A DNA stretch of 64,000 nucleotides from Moellerella wisconsensis ATCC 35017 (GCF_001294465.1 NZ_LGAA01000011.1:1-64000); one strand, 5' to 3'. Shown: positions 46,364 through 60,294, counted from the first letter of the stretch. The notes: generated by a model from the sequence alone, not told the origin. Program-made: numbers and translations.

Positions 46364-48598
46364 ATGGTTGCTGTAAGAAGTGCGCATTTAACCCCCGCAG
46401 GTGAGTTTGCTCCTGAGAAGTGGGTAAGCAGTCTAGGGTTAAATAATTCTCAATCAGAAGAAAAACTTATCCATACCTGGCAATATTGTCGCGATAAAAC
46501 GCAAACGCAGGAAAATGGTGAGCTGCTGTTATGGCGTGGTATCGAAATGGTGGAGATTTTATCCACTTTAAGTATGGATATCGGTAGCCTACAAGCCGCA
46601 ATGTTATTTCCTCTGGTGGAAGAAAAACACCTTACAGCGCCTACGGTGACTGAAGATTTTGGTCAGCCTATTTATGACTTGGTCAAAGGCGTATTGGAAA
46701 TGGACGCAATACGCCAATTAAAAGCCACTCAATCGACAGAAACCAGCTCGATTCAAGTGGATAACGTTCGGCGCATGTTGTTATCCATGGTAGAAGATTT
46801 TCGCTGTGTGGTAATCAAGCTAGCAGAGCGTATTGCTCATTTGCGTGAAGTTAAAGACGCGACAGAAGATGAACGCGTTTTAGCCGCTAAAGAATGTTCA
46901 AATATTTACGCCCCACTGGCTAATCGCCTCGGTATTGGTCAGCTAAAATGGGAACTTGAGGATTTTTGTTTCCGCTATCTACACCCCGAAGAATATAAAA
47001 AAATCGCTAAATTACTGCATGAACGGCGTATTGATCGTGAAGGATATATTGATACTTTCGTCAGCACCGTGCGTAAATATATGCAGAAAGAAAATATTCA
47101 GGCAGATGTGTATGGACGACCAAAACATATTTACAGTATTTGGCGCAAAATGCAGAAAAAATCCTTGGCTTTTGATGAATTATTTGATGTTCGCGCCGTC
47201 AGGATTGTGGTTGAACGCTTGCAAGATTGCTATGCGGCTCTTGGTATTGTACATACCCATTATCGCCATATGCCTGATGAATTTGATGATTATGTGGCTA
47301 ACCCAAAACCGAACGGTTATCAGTCTATTCATACCGTGGTATTAGGCCCCGGCGGTAAAACGATTGAAATCCAGATCCGTACCCGCCAAATGCATGAAGA
47401 TTCGGAACTGGGGGTAGCTGCGCACTGGAAATATAAAGAAGGTGCAGCCGCGGTAGCAGGCCGTGGCAATAGCTATGAAAATCGAATTGCATGGCTGCGT
47501 AAATTAATTGCTTGGCAAGAAGAGATGTCAGATTCCGGCGAGATGCTGGATGAAGTGCGTAGCCAAGTTTTTGATGATCGTGTGTATGTGTTTACCCCGA
47601 AAGGCGATGTGGTTGATTTGCCAGCCGGTTCGACGCCTCTGGATTTTGCCTACCATATTCACAGTGATGTCGGCCATCGTTGCATCGGCGCGAAAATTGG
47701 TGGCCGTATTGTTCCGTTTAGCTACCAACTTCAAATGGGGGATCAAATTGAAATTATCACCCAAAAACACCCAAACCCAAGCCGTGACTGGTTAAATCCA
47801 AATCTGGGATACATTACTACTAGTCGTGGACGTGCCAAAGTACATAACTGGTTCCGTAAGCAAGACCGAGATAAAAATATTTTGGCCGGGCGTCAAATTC
47901 TCGACAACGAGATTGTGCATTTAGACATTAGCTTGAAAGAAGCCGAGAAACTGTTGATCGCGCGTTATAATGTACATTCGTTAGATGAAGTATTGGCAGG
48001 AATTGGTGGCGGCGATATTCGTATTAATCAATTGGTTAATTTCTTACAGAGCAAATTTAATAAAACCACCGCAGAAGAAGCTGACCGTGAGGCATTAAAA
48101 AGCCTAGAAAATAAAACCAGTGCCGTGCGTCAACCACCGAAAGACAGTGGTCGAATCGTGGTCGAAGGCGTTGGTAATTTAATGCATCATATCGCTAAAT
48201 GCTGCCAGCCAATTCCGGGCGATGATATTGCCGGCTTCATTACTAAAGGTCGGGGCATTTCTATACATCAACTGGATTGTGAGCAGTTGGCCGAGCTTCA
48301 AAGCCATGCCCCTGAGCGGGTTATTGATGCCGTTTGGGGTGAAAATTATTCCAGTGGCTATTCATTAGTGGTGCGTGTGCAGGCCAACGATCGCAGCGGA
48401 TTATTGCGTGATATCACCACAATATTAGCCAATGAAAAAGTCAATGTGCTGGGAGTTAGTAGCCGGAGCGATGTTAAGCAGCAGTTGGCGACTATTGATA
48501 TGACGATTGAAATTTATAACTTACAGGTACTTGGCAGAGTATTAGCTAAACTGAATCAATTACCTGATGTTATTGAAGCCAAACGTTATTCCCAGTAA
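46364..48598 (+). CDS. relA: RelA, GTP pyrophosphokinase ((p)ppGpp synthetase)
   Basis: The 744-residue ribosome-associated enzyme makes (p)ppGpp when uncharged tRNA enters the A site. Domains in order are an inactive HD region (residues about 40-200), the synthetase domain (YGRPKHIYSIWRKM, DELFDVRAVRI, NPKPNGYQSIHTVV), TGS (VYVFTPKGDVVDLPAGSTPLDFAY), a zinc-finger-like segment (HHIAKCCQPIPGD) and ACT at the C-terminus. E. coli RelA is also 744 residues. It works with DksA, also in this window. Confidence 0.96.
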   Translation: MVAVRSAHLTPAGEFAPEKWVSSLGLNNSQSEEKLIHTWQYCRDKTQTQENGELLLWRGIEMVEILSTLSMDIGSLQAAMLFPLVEEKHLTAPTVTEDFGQPIYDLVKGVLEMDAIRQLKATQSTETSSIQVDNVRRMLLSMVEDFRCVVIKLAERIAHLREVKDATEDERVLAAKECSNIYAPLANRLGIGQLKWELEDFCFRYLHPEEYKKIAKLLHERRIDREGYIDTFVSTVRKYMQKENIQADVYGRPKHIYSIWRKMQKKSLAFDELFDVRAVRIVVERLQDCYAALGIVHTHYRHMPDEFDDYVANPKPNGYQSIHTVVLGPGGKTIEIQIRTRQMHEDSELGVAAHWKYKEGAAAVAGRGNSYENRIAWLRKLIAWQEEMSDSGEMLDEVRSQVFDDRVYVFTPKGDVVDLPAGSTPLDFAYHIHSDVGHRCIGAKIGGRIVPFSYQLQMGDQIEIITQKHPNPSRDWLNPNLGYITTSRGRAKVHNWFRKQDRDKNILAGRQILDNEIVHLDISLKEAEKLLIARYNVHSLDEVLAGIGGGDIRINQLVNFLQSKFNKTTAEEADREALKSLENKTSAVRQPPKDSGRIVVEGVGNLMHHIAKCCQPIPGDDIAGFITKGRGISIHQLDCEQLAELQSHAPERVIDAVWGENYSSGYSLVVRVQANDRSGLLRDITTILANEKVNVLGVSSRSDVKQQLATIDMTIEIYNLQVLGRVLAKLNQLPDVIEAKRYSQ

Positions 48599-48673
48599 TT
48601 GAACCTAACATATTGAATTTAATCCTGAGCTATAACCACCATATTGTGGGTTGCTATAAGGCCATAACTTTTG

Positions 48674-48698
48674 CCCTGATGATCGAAACTGATCAGGG
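48674..48698 (+). other. Hairpin between relA and mazG
   Basis: CCCTGAT (48674-48680) pairs with ATCAGGG (48692-48698), loop 11, without a T-run. It may stabilise or process the relA-mazG message. The 208-base gap has no mazEF toxin-antitoxin genes, which occupy it in E. coli. Confidence 0.4.
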
Positions 48699-48806
48699 GG
48701 CAGAAGGCCAAGCAGCTTAATTTAAGGCGGCGATACTCAGGATTTATTATTTTTATGGCTTATAAATAGAAAATATATACAGAGCTGAAAATTAAGAGCA
48801 AAAATT

Positions 48807-49610
48807 ATGACAAAATCTGAAACACAGTTAACTCGATTATTGCAAATTATGGTGCAACTGCGTGATCCAGAATCAGGATGCCCGTGGGATAAACAACAAA
48901 CGTTTGACACCATCGCTCCATATACCTTGGAAGAGACATATGAAGTTTTAGATGCGATTGAACGCAAAGATTTCAGTGACTTAAAAGGTGAGTTAGGGGA
49001 CTTGTTATTCCAAGTGGTCTTTTATGCTCAAATGGCTCAGGAGCAAAATTTATTTGATTTTAATGATATTTGCCAAGCGGTTAGCGATAAATTAGAGCAT
49101 CGTCATCCACATGTGTTTTCAGCGACAGCGACTGAATTAGATAAAGCACAAATATTAGCCGGTTGGGAGCAACGTAAAGGGCAAGAACGCGCATTGAAAG
49201 CGCAATTTTCAGTATTAGACGATATTCCTAACACGCTACCAGCATTGATGAAAGCCTATAAAATTCAAAAACGCTGCGCATCTGTAGGGTTCGATTGGGA
49301 TACGCTTGGTCCAGTGCTGGATAAAGTGTACGAAGAAATAGACGAAGTGATGGATGAAGCGCAGCAAGCGGTGGTCGATCAGCAACATCTGGAAGAGGAG
49401 ATTGGTGATTTATTATTTGCGACCGTTAATTTATCACGCCATTTAGGGCATAAACCTGAAATGGCGCTGCAAAAAGCCTGCGATAAATTCGAACGACGCT
49501 TTAGAAAAATCGAAACTATGATCTCTGACAAAGGACAAACGCTAGAAACTGCTACACTAGAAGATATGGAAGATTGCTGGCAGCAAATAAAACAGCAAGA
49601 ACGCCAGTGA
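48807..49610 (+). CDS. mazG: MazG, nucleoside triphosphate pyrophosphohydrolase
   Basis: The 267-residue enzyme hydrolyses (d)NTPs to monophosphates and has been linked to ppGpp control in E. coli. It has two MazG domains, each with an ExxE...ExxD metal site: GCPWDKQQTFDTIAPYTLEETYEVLDAIE...ELGDLLFQVVFYAQMA, and later DEVMDEAQQ...LEEEIGDLLFATVNLSRH. The length is close to that of E. coli MazG (263). It lies between relA and pyrG as in E. coli. Confidence 0.94.
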   Translation: MTKSETQLTRLLQIMVQLRDPESGCPWDKQQTFDTIAPYTLEETYEVLDAIERKDFSDLKGELGDLLFQVVFYAQMAQEQNLFDFNDICQAVSDKLEHRHPHVFSATATELDKAQILAGWEQRKGQERALKAQFSVLDDIPNTLPALMKAYKIQKRCASVGFDWDTLGPVLDKVYEEIDEVMDEAQQAVVDQQHLEEEIGDLLFATVNLSRHLGHKPEMALQKACDKFERRFRKIETMISDKGQTLETATLEDMEDCWQQIKQQERQ

Positions 49611-49779
49611 AACATAAGGCTGAAAGGATTTAGCTAAGAGTATTAAAATACGGGTTAAAGTGTGTTAATCTAAAAATAGATAATAAATGGGCTAATTAAC
49701 CGGCGTAAATATTTTTACGTATAACTTTTTGATATTATTAGGGTATTGATGAAACTAAACCTTATTATGCTCAGATCAT

Positions 49780-49808
49780 TTGTAGCGAATTTAAGGTTCG
49801 GGTATACT
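49780..49808 (+). promoter_or_regulatory. Promoter of pyrG
   Basis: TTGTAG (49780-49785) and TATACT (49803-49808) are separated by 17 bases, giving a good sigma-70 promoter about 48 bases upstream of the pyrG start. Confidence 0.6.
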
Positions 49809-49848
49809 GTTTTCCCGTCCTGTTATATCCATCATCTTTTAAACCTAA

Positions 49849-51501
<1,653 letters not shown>

Positions 51502-51507
51502 GATATG

Positions 51508-52867
<1,360 letters not shown>

Positions 52868-52900
52868 TTGCTGATGCTTTAAATGCTGAATAATTGATTG

Positions 52901-52931
52901 AACGGGAAGGTATTTTACCTTCCCGTTTTTT
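52901..52931 (+). terminator. Terminator after eno
   Basis: AACGGGAAGGTA (52901-52912) pairs perfectly with TACCTTCCCGTT (52916-52927), followed by a T-run. This is a very strong intrinsic terminator. Confidence 0.93.
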
Positions 52932-53310
52932 ATATTTAATCGTTAATTTTTGCTTAACTAAATCCCTCGTTATGTCAGATCCCCTCGGAGTATTTTCCTT
53001 TATTTCCATTAATAAATGTTATCATTTTGTTGATTTTTGGACTCTAAATTGATGGCTTTTTCTTTCACGCTGATGACTGATTTTTTTAGCTGATGACTCT
53101 TTTATGTGATGTGAATCCAATAAAGCGGATTATCTTTTGAGTTTTAAACATTAGATAAGCTAAATCTAGAGGCATAGATCGCACTTTTCATTTTTGTACA
53201 TTTAATTTTCATAGATTTAACTCTATATTTCCACGGACATAATTTTAATTAACATAAAATACTTGGGTAATAGTCACTTGTGATGATTAACCTAAGTTAA
53301 TGGAGTCATC
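52932..53310. other. Gap upstream of the SLC13 transporter gene
   Basis: The 379 bases contain a 10-base direct repeat, GCTGATGACT, at 53069-53078 and 53089-53098, exactly 20 bases apart. That spacing suits a dimeric regulator bound on one face of the helix. The rest is AT-rich without a gene. Confidence 0.45.
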
Positions 53311-54696
53311 ATGGACGCTTCTGAAACTCTAACACCTGCAGTTGGGCCTGCTCTGTCAAATAAACGAGGTTGGGCTATTTTAGCTGTTGATATTTTGGTG
53401 TTGTTTTTACTATTAAACTATCTACCATTTGACGATAAAGCCAATGCGGGGCTGGCATTAATGGTGTTTATCGGCGTGCTGTGGTTGACGGAAGCTATTC
53501 ACGTAACCATTACTGCGTTATGTATCCCTATTCTGGCGGTGTTGTTAGGGTTAATGAATACCGGGGATGCGCTCAAATCTTTTGCTAATCCGATTATCTT
53601 CTTGTTCTTCGGGGGATTTGCATTGGCGACAGCCTTGCATATTCAGGGTATTGATAGGCTGATTGCCAACCGTTTATTAATGATCGCCCGTGGTCGATTA
53701 TCTGTTGCGGTAATTTTATTATTTAGCGTAACCGCACTGCTTTCAATGTGGATCAGTAACACAGCAACCGCGGCGATGATGTTGCCTTTAGTGTTAGGTA
53801 TTTTATCTAATCTTGATATCCGTCACGAACGTAATACCTTTGTTTTCGTCTTATTGGGCGTTGCATACAGTGCCAGTATTGGAGGTTTAGGAACCATTGT
53901 TGGCAGTCCACCGAATGCGATTGCCGCTGCGGCGTTGCAGTTAGACTTCTTAACGTGGATGAAATACGGTATTCCGATGGTGGTAGTATTACTGCCGATG
54001 ATGTTCGCATTGATGTATATGATGTTACGTCCAAATTTAAAGCACCGCTTTGAGCTAGAACTGGAACATATTAAATGGACTGGGCATCGTATTACCGCGA
54101 TGATTATTTTCTTATTGGCGGTAGGTTGTTGGATCACTAGCACATTCATTAGTTCGGCTTTTGGTGGTGTTAAAGATCTAGATACTATTATCGCTATCAG
54201 CGCGGCTATTTTGATTTGTATTACCGGCGTTGCGAGCTGGGCACAAATTCAAAAAAATACCGAGTGGGGTGTATTAATGCTGTTTGGTGGGGGGCTAACA
54301 CTAAGCGCGATTTTACAAACTTCAGGGGCGAGCGGCATTATGGCCGATTGGATGAAGGATACTTTTGGGCAAAGTCATTGGTTTATTATTATTCTTGCGG
54401 TGACTACGTTTATCATTATTTTGACCGAATTTACCAGTAATACCGCCAGTGCGGCTTTGTTAGTGCCTATTTTTGCTACCGTCGCAGAAGCGTTGGGCAT
54501 GCCAGTTATGGTGCTGACCATGATTATTGGTATCGGCGCCTCTTGTGCCTTCATGCTCCCGGTCGCCACCCCGCCAAATGCGATTGTATTTGGCTCCGGT
54601 TATATTCGCCAAATTGAGATGGTGCGCGTTGGCGGCGTATTAAACTTAGCCTGTATTTTGGTTATCTCACTATTTGCTTGGTTCTTTTGGATGTAA
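53311..54696 (+). CDS. SLC13/DASS-family anion (dicarboxylate) symporter
   Basis: The 461-residue membrane protein belongs to the divalent anion:Na+ symporter family (INDY-like). Both pseudo-symmetric SNT motifs are present: SMWISNTATAAMMLP in the first half and TEFTSNTASAALLVP in the second. Each is followed by a proline-containing hairpin (GSPPNAIAAAAL; VATPPNAIVFGSG). These form Na+ and carboxylate sites in VcINDY. The likely substrates are C4-dicarboxylates such as succinate, but citrate or sulfate cannot be excluded. It stands alone; ATG 53311 follows GGAG. A terminator follows at 54730. Confidence 0.88.
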   Translation: MDASETLTPAVGPALSNKRGWAILAVDILVLFLLLNYLPFDDKANAGLALMVFIGVLWLTEAIHVTITALCIPILAVLLGLMNTGDALKSFANPIIFLFFGGFALATALHIQGIDRLIANRLLMIARGRLSVAVILLFSVTALLSMWISNTATAAMMLPLVLGILSNLDIRHERNTFVFVLLGVAYSASIGGLGTIVGSPPNAIAAAALQLDFLTWMKYGIPMVVVLLPMMFALMYMMLRPNLKHRFELELEHIKWTGHRITAMIIFLLAVGCWITSTFISSAFGGVKDLDTIIAISAAILICITGVASWAQIQKNTEWGVLMLFGGGLTLSAILQTSGASGIMADWMKDTFGQSHWFIIILAVTTFIIILTEFTSNTASAALLVPIFATVAEALGMPVMVLTMIIGIGASCAFMLPVATPPNAIVFGSGYIRQIEMVRVGGVLNLACILVISLFAWFFWM

Positions 54697-54729
54697 CCGT
54701 AGCGATAGAGTTTAACTCTTAATTGTTTA

Positions 54730-54760
54730 AATAACGGCTTCGATTGGAGCCGTTATTTTT
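54730..54760 (+). terminator. Terminator after the SLC13 transporter gene
   Basis: AATAACGGCT (54730-54739) pairs with AGCCGTTATT (54748-54757), followed by T. Confidence 0.85.
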
Positions 54761-54984
54761 ATATATTAGAGCCATTCTTTGTCGCCTATCTGTGGCCTAA
54801 CAAGTTTTGCCACCGTGCCTCTCGTTATATTCAAATGGTTTTATTTAACGAGTTACTTGTCGGTGACACTGTCTATTTAACTAAAGCTTTAATTAAAGCG
54901 CTATGAGTTGTAGTGATATATCAGGGCGCGATACTTTTCTATCGGTTCAAATGCACACTAGACAATAATCTAATATTCAGCATG

Positions 54985-55015
54985 CCAAAAAAAGGGCCAC
55001 ATAATGTGGCCCTTT
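54985..55015 (-). terminator. Terminator after acrAB
   Basis: On the minus strand AAAGGGCCACAT faces ATGTGGCCCTTT, followed by a run of T (54993-54986). Confidence 0.88.
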
Positions 55016-55033
55016 AGCGTTTACAGATACAAC

Positions 55034-58000
55034 TTATTGTACTGGATGGTTATGTTCGATATCTTCAGTTTTCTTACTGAAGCGGCGACGGATAACCACA
55101 AAGAACACTGGAACAAAGAAGATAGCCAGTGAGGTCGCTGCAATCATACCGCCAAGAACCCCTGTACCGACAGAGTTCTGTGCGCCAGAGCCTGCGCCAT
55201 TACTGATAACTAATGGTAATACCCCAAGCATAAAGGCCAGTGAGGTCATTAGAATTGGTCTGAGACGCATCTTCACGGCATCAAGTGTCGCTTCGACTAA
55301 GCCTTTTCCTTCTTTATCCATTAGGTCTTTGGCAAACTCAACAATTAGGATGGCGTTTTTCGCCGACAACCCAATGGTGGTGAGTAGGCCCACCTTAAAG
55401 TAAACGTCGTTGTCTAAGCCACGGATTGAGGTAAACAGCAATGCCCCAATGATCCCGAGCGGAACAACTAACATAACTGAGAATGGAATTGACCAGCTCT
55501 CATACAATGCCGCCAAGCATAAGAAGACGACAATCAGTGAGATAGCGTATAACGCCGGTGCTTGGTTACCAGACAGACGTTCTTGATACGACATTCCTGT
55601 CCATTCGTAGCCAATACCTGCTGGCAGCTCTGCGGTGAGTTTTTCCATCAGCAGCATAGCCTCACCAGTACTTTTACCCGGTGCAGCATCCCCTTGGATC
55701 TCCATTGAAGGCACACCGTTATAACGTTCTAAACGTGGTGACCCGAAAGTCCAAGGATCTTGTGATGTATCAACAAAGGCAGAGAACGGCACCATTTGTG
55801 CTTGGTTATTACGAACGTACAGCGTAGAAATATCCGAAGGTAACATACGGCTATTTGCCTCACCTTGAATATACACTTTCTTCACGCGGCCACGGTCAAT
55901 AAAGTCATTGACGTAATTACCACCAAACATAGTACTCAGCGTGCTATTGATATCACTGATTGAAACACCTAGCGCTTCGGCTTTTTGTTGATCAATCCGT
56001 AAACGGTACTGCGATGTATCATTTTGACCATTAGGGCGGACGTTTTGCAATAATTCAGGATGCTGAGCTGCTAACCCAAGTAACTGATTACGTGCTTCCG
56101 CCAGTTGCTCATGGCCTAAACCACCACGGTCAACCAACTCAAAGTCAAAGCCACTGGCTGTACCTAACTCAACAATCGCTGGAATATTAAAGGCGAAAAT
56201 AATTGCTTCTTGCTTTTTAGACAATGCAATATTGGCACGTTGAACAATCGCACTAACGTGGTTTTCATCCCCTTGACGCTCACTCCAGTTTTTCAGAACC
56301 ACGAACGCGAGACCCATATTTTGCCCCTGACCGGCGAAGCCAAAGCCATTAACGGTAAATACAGATTGTACGTTGCGCTCTTCATCAGTTCTAAAGTAAT
56401 CGCTGACTTCGGACAGTACTTCTTGAGTTTGTTCTTGTGTTGAGCCTGAAGGTAACTGCACCATGGCTAAGAATACCCCCTGATCTTCCTCGGGTAAGAA
56501 AGATGACGGTAAACGTAAGAACATAAACGCCATTCCCGCGACCAATACTACATAAATCAATAGGTAGCGGCCGGTACCATTCAGCATGCGAGCTACGCTG
56601 TCGGTATAATGATGCGCTTGTTTTTCAAAAGTACGGTTAAACCAGCCAAAGAAGCCTTTAGTTTGACCATGATCGCCTTTTTTGATCGGTTTCAGCATGG
56701 TTGCGCACAATGCTGGTGTCAAAATCATGGCTACCAGAACCGAAAGTACCATTGCAGCAACGATAGTTACCGAGAATTGACGATAAATAGCACCGGTAGA
56801 ACCTCCGAAGAAGGCCATTGGGATAAATACGGCTGATAGCACCAGCGCAATCCCCACCAAGGCTCCTTGGATTTGTTCCATGGATTTTTTGGTTGCCTCT
56901 TTCGGGGGCAACCCTTCTTCTTGCATCACACGCTCAACGTTTTCAACCACCACGATGGCATCATCCACCAGAAGACCGATGGCGAGCACCATGGCGAACA
57001 TCGTCAAGGTATTGATGGAATAACCGAGCATCGCCAGTATGGCGAAAGTCCCTAAGAGCACCACTGGCACGGCAATTGTTGGGATAAGTGTGGCACGGAT
57101 GTTCTGTAAGAACAGATACATGACCACGACCACCAACATGATGGCTTCAACCAGAGTTTTCACCACTTCGTTAATTGAAATTTTAACGAATGGGGTAGTA
57201 TCGTATGGATAAACCACTTCCAGCCCTTGCGGGAAGAACGGTTCCATATCTGACAGCGTTGTACGCACAGCTTTCGCTGTATCCAGTGCGTTAGCCCCAG
57301 TGGCTAGCTTGATCCCGATACCGGCAGAAGGTTTACCATTATAGCGAGCTAAGATGTTGTAGTTTTCTGCACCTAGTTCGACAACGGCCACATCTTTCAG
57401 GCGAACTTGAGAGCCGTCTTGATTAACCCGCAGTAAAATATTAGAAAACTCATCCGCATTATTCAGACGGGTCTGCGCAATGATAGACACATTCAATCGT
57501 TGATTAGCTACCGATGGAGCACCACCAATTTGCCCAGCAGCAACCTGATTATTTTGGACTTTTATCGCATTGATAACATCCAAAGTACTCATGTTGTATT
57601 TGACTAATTTATCCGGATCGAGCCAGATGCGCATGGCATACTGTGAACCAAATAACTGCGTCTCACCGACACCGGTTACACGGCTGAGGGGATCCTTAAT
57701 ACTCGATCCCACATAGTCGGCGATATCATCCTGGTCCATAGAACCATCATTGGAGATAAACCCAGCAACCATCAAGAAGGAGCTGGTGGATTTATCTACG
57801 CTAATCCCTTGCTGCTGTACTTCTTGTGGCAGCAACGGCATCGCTAATTGCAGTTTGTTCTGTACCTGTACTTGTGCAATATCGGCATCAGTATCCGCAT
57901 CAAAAGTCAGCGAGATATTCATGTTACCGGAAGAGTCACTGGTCGATGACATATACACCAAGTTATCGATACCGTTCATGTTCTGTTCGATAACCTGAGT

Positions 58001-58183
58001 TACTGTATTTTGTACCGTTGTGGCATCAGCACCTGGATAGCTAGCGGAGATAGAAATCGCCGGCGGTGCAATGGTCGGGTATTGAGATACAGGTAACTTG
58101 ATAATTGCCAGCAGACCAGCAAGCATAGTAATAATCGCTATTACCCATGCAAATATTGGTCTATCTATAAAAAACTTAGGCAT
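55034..58183 (-). CDS. acrB: AcrB, RND multidrug efflux pump
   Basis: The 1049-residue inner-membrane trimeric transporter is almost identical in length to E. coli AcrB. The proton-relay aspartates lie in [17 protein letters not shown] and the relay lysine in [19 protein letters not shown]. The gate-loop region [12 protein letters not shown] and the docking/porter segments are intact. With AcrA and a TolC-type channel it expels drugs, dyes, bile salts and other compounds. It starts 17 bases after acrA in the same operon and ends at a strong terminator. Confidence 0.97.
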   Translation of the reverse strand: MPKFFIDRPIFAWVIAIITMLAGLLAIIKLPVSQYPTIAPPAISISASYPGADATTVQNTVTQVIEQNMNGIDNLVYMSSTSDSSGNMNISLTFDADTDADIAQVQVQNKLQLAMPLLPQEVQQQGISVDKSTSSFLMVAGFISNDGSMDQDDIADYVGSSIKDPLSRVTGVGETQLFGSQYAMRIWLDPDKLVKYNMSTLDVINAIKVQNNQVAAGQIGGAPSVANQRLNVSIIAQTRLNNADEFSNILLRVNQDGSQVRLKDVAVVELGAENYNILARYNGKPSAGIGIKLATGANALDTAKAVRTTLSDMEPFFPQGLEVVYPYDTTPFVKISINEVVKTLVEAIMLVVVVMYLFLQNIRATLIPTIAVPVVLLGTFAILAMLGYSINTLTMFAMVLAIGLLVDDAIVVVENVERVMQEEGLPPKEATKKSMEQIQGALVGIALVLSAVFIPMAFFGGSTGAIYRQFSVTIVAAMVLSVLVAMILTPALCATMLKPIKKGDHGQTKGFFGWFNRTFEKQAHHYTDSVARMLNGTGRYLLIYVVLVAGMAFMFLRLPSSFLPEEDQGVFLAMVQLPSGSTQEQTQEVLSEVSDYFRTDEERNVQSVFTVNGFGFAGQGQNMGLAFVVLKNWSERQGDENHVSAIVQRANIALSKKQEAIIFAFNIPAIVELGTASGFDFELVDRGGLGHEQLAEARNQLLGLAAQHPELLQNVRPNGQNDTSQYRLRIDQQKAEALGVSISDINSTLSTMFGGNYVNDFIDRGRVKKVYIQGEANSRMLPSDISTLYVRNNQAQMVPFSAFVDTSQDPWTFGSPRLERYNGVPSMEIQGDAAPGKSTGEAMLLMEKLTAELPAGIGYEWTGMSYQERLSGNQAPALYAISLIVVFLCLAALYESWSIPFSVMLVVPLGIIGALLFTSIRGLDNDVYFKVGLLTTIGLSAKNAILIVEFAKDLMDKEGKGLVEATLDAVKMRLRPILMTSLAFMLGVLPLVISNGAGSGAQNSVGTGVLGGMIAATSLAIFFVPVFFVVIRRRFSKKTEDIEHNHPVQ

Positions 58184-58200
58184 TAATCACCCACTCCTTG

Positions 58201-59385
58201 TTAAGACTTTTTCTCAGGGGTTGCCTGATTGTCTATGGATTGCGTTTCCAAATTAGCTTCTTTGGCTACGACTTTAGCGCCCGGTTTGATTTTTTGCAGG
58301 CCGATAACCACAACTTGATCGCCCGGCTGTAAGCCTTCCGTGATCAGCCATTGGTTACCAATGGCTTGAGATGCAGTAACTTGACGCGCCTCAACTTGAT
58401 TATCTTTATTCACCACCATAACCTGGGCTTGTCCACGAGGTGTACGAGTCACCCCTTGTTGTGGTACCAGAATGGCATTTTCAATCACCCCATCTTCAAG
58501 AATTGCGCGGACAAACATTCCTGGCAATAACTCTTTTTCAGGATTAGGGAAAACAGCGCGCATGGTGATTGAACCGGTAGTTTCATCGACAGTCACATCA
58601 GAGAATTCTAAGTAACCCTCTTGACCATAAACTTTACCGCCATTCATAACCAAACTAACTGGCGCTTTACCGGGTTCTTTTTGCAATGAACCTTGAGCAA
58701 TTTCATTTTTCAGACGAATAAAGTCATCACTGGATTGAGTGACATCCACATAGATTGGATCTAATTGTTGAATGACAGTCAATGGCGTTGTTTGGCCAGT
58801 AGCGACTAAAGCACCTTCCGTCACGCTTGATTTACCGGTACGACCTGAGATTGGTGCTGTCACTTTGGTATAATTTAGATTAATACGCGCTGTTTCAACC
58901 GCAGATTCAGCTGCTTTAACCGCAGCAACGGCCTGCGCATAGGTTGAGGTCGCCGTATCGTATTCTTGTTTACTGATATAGTTAGTACCCAATAGCGGTT
59001 TATAGCGATTGACCGTTAAACGGGCCATATCGGCATTTGCTTTGGCTTTAGCTAAATCAGCTTGTGCACTATTATAAGCAGCCTTGAAAGGTGCTGGATC
59101 AATTTGGTACAAAGAAGTTCCAGCGTCGATATCGCTGCCTTCTTTATAGTTTCTAGTTAAAATAATTCCACCCACTTGTGGGCGTACTTCGGCAATCCGA
59201 TAGGCGGAAGTTCGGCCTGGTAATTCAGTCTTAACCGTCAGAGGTTCTGCTTTCAGCGTTACGATACCTACTTCAGGCGCCGGACGCTCTCCGCCACCTT
59301 GAGTGTCATCGTTACATCCTGATAAAGCTAAGCTACCTGAAAGTACCAATATAGCCAGAGGTAATACCCCTCTGTTAGTTCGCAT
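58201..59385 (-). CDS. acrA: AcrA, periplasmic adaptor of the AcrAB pump
   Basis: The 394-residue lipoprotein links AcrB to the outer-membrane channel. It has a signal peptide with lipobox LSGC at residues 21-24, followed by lipoyl halves (RPQVGGIILTRNYKEGSDIDAG, NYTKVTAPISGRTGKSSVTEGALV), the coiled-coil hairpin between them, and a beta-barrel and membrane-proximal domain. It is the first gene of acrAB, divergent from acrR, with an AcrR-type operator in the shared promoter. Confidence 0.96.
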   Translation of the reverse strand: MRTNRGVLPLAILVLSGSLALSGCNDDTQGGGERPAPEVGIVTLKAEPLTVKTELPGRTSAYRIAEVRPQVGGIILTRNYKEGSDIDAGTSLYQIDPAPFKAAYNSAQADLAKAKANADMARLTVNRYKPLLGTNYISKQEYDTATSTYAQAVAAVKAAESAVETARINLNYTKVTAPISGRTGKSSVTEGALVATGQTTPLTVIQQLDPIYVDVTQSSDDFIRLKNEIAQGSLQKEPGKAPVSLVMNGGKVYGQEGYLEFSDVTVDETTGSITMRAVFPNPEKELLPGMFVRAILEDGVIENAILVPQQGVTRTPRGQAQVMVVNKDNQVEARQVTASQAIGNQWLITEGLQPGDQVVVIGLQKIKPGAKVVAKEANLETQSIDNQATPEKKS

Positions 59386-59580
59386 AAGTCAACCTCAATT
59401 AATCAATATGACTATACCCACGATGCATTGAGCGGCAATTATTCTGCCCCGTATCGATATCCCGTTCCGTTATTTTTATCTGAAGAACAGGCACACTACT
59501 TTGCAGATTATCTGCGCTCAAGTTATTTTAGGTAACTATTAAGAAAATTATGACAGAATAAAATTTATCACGTGCTATAG

Positions 59581-59604
59581 TACAAACATACACGAATGTA
59601 TGTA
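59581..59604. promoter_or_regulatory. AcrR operator between acrA and acrR
   Basis: The 24-base inverted repeat begins TACAAACATA and ends GAATGTATGTA. It closely resembles the E. coli AcrR site, which has TACATACAT and GAATGTATGTA halves. It lies 29 bases before acrR and next to a -10-like TATAGT (59576-59581), so AcrR should repress itself and acrAB. Confidence 0.8.
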
Positions 59605-59632
59605 AATCAGCTTTCGACAAAAACAAAGAGCA

Positions 59633-60283
59633 ATGGCACGAAAAACTAAACAACAAGCCGAGATAACCCGCCAAGAAATAATAGATGCCGCAATAAAGAC
59701 GTTTTCAGAGCGGGGTGTATCTACCACATCTTTAGCTGATATAGCCAAAGCCGCGGGAGTCACTCGTGGCGCTATTTATTGGCACTTTAAAAATAAAGCG
59801 GATTTGTTTTATCAAGCTTGTGAATTCAGTGATAGCCAAATTCTCCTCGCTGAAAGAAATTATCGATTAAAATATATCAATGATCCACTCTCAAGCCTAA
59901 GAGAATTGTTAATATATATTTTAACCGAATTTATTGATAATCCTAAAAACCGTGCATTGATGGAAATATTCTTCCATAAGTGTGAAATGGTAGGCGAAAT
60001 GGCGGCGGTAGTGGACTTTAAAAGAGAAAACTATATGGCAAGCCACAGTCGGATTGTAGATCAACTTCAATTATGTATCGACGCAGGACAACTCCCCGCT
60101 AATCTTAATGTCGAATGCGCTTCAATTATGGTGCATTCGATGATTTCTGGCATCTTAGAAAACTGGTTATTCCAACCTGAGAGTTTTAATATCTATCAAC
60201 ATACTGTTACCTTAGTCGATAGCCTGATTGAAATGATGCGATCATCTCCTTCGATAAGGCGACAACCTGCACCATCGGAATAA
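59633..60283 (+). CDS. acrR: AcrR, TetR-family repressor of acrAB
   Basis: The 216-residue repressor has the E. coli AcrR-like N-terminus MARKTKQQAEITRQEIIDAAIKTF and the helix-turn-helix TSLADIAKAAGVTRGAIYWHFKNKADLF. The C-terminal ligand domain binds varied drugs in E. coli AcrR, releasing the repressor. It is divergent from acrAB over the operator at 59581-59604. ychN follows after 11 bases with its own GGAG, so the two are probably co-transcribed. Confidence 0.94.
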   Translation: MARKTKQQAEITRQEIIDAAIKTFSERGVSTTSLADIAKAAGVTRGAIYWHFKNKADLFYQACEFSDSQILLAERNYRLKYINDPLSSLRELLIYILTEFIDNPKNRALMEIFFHKCEMVGEMAAVVDFKRENYMASHSRIVDQLQLCIDAGQLPANLNVECASIMVHSMISGILENWLFQPESFNIYQHTVTLVDSLIEMMRSSPSIRRQPAPSE

Positions 60284-60294
60284 CGGAGATCATT

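Larger units (their letters stand above)
54697..55033. other. Convergent gap with two terminators
   Basis: The 337 bases between the SLC13 gene and acrB carry a terminator for each (54730-54760 and 54985-55015). The 220 bases between them show no gene or structure I recognise. Confidence 0.5.
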
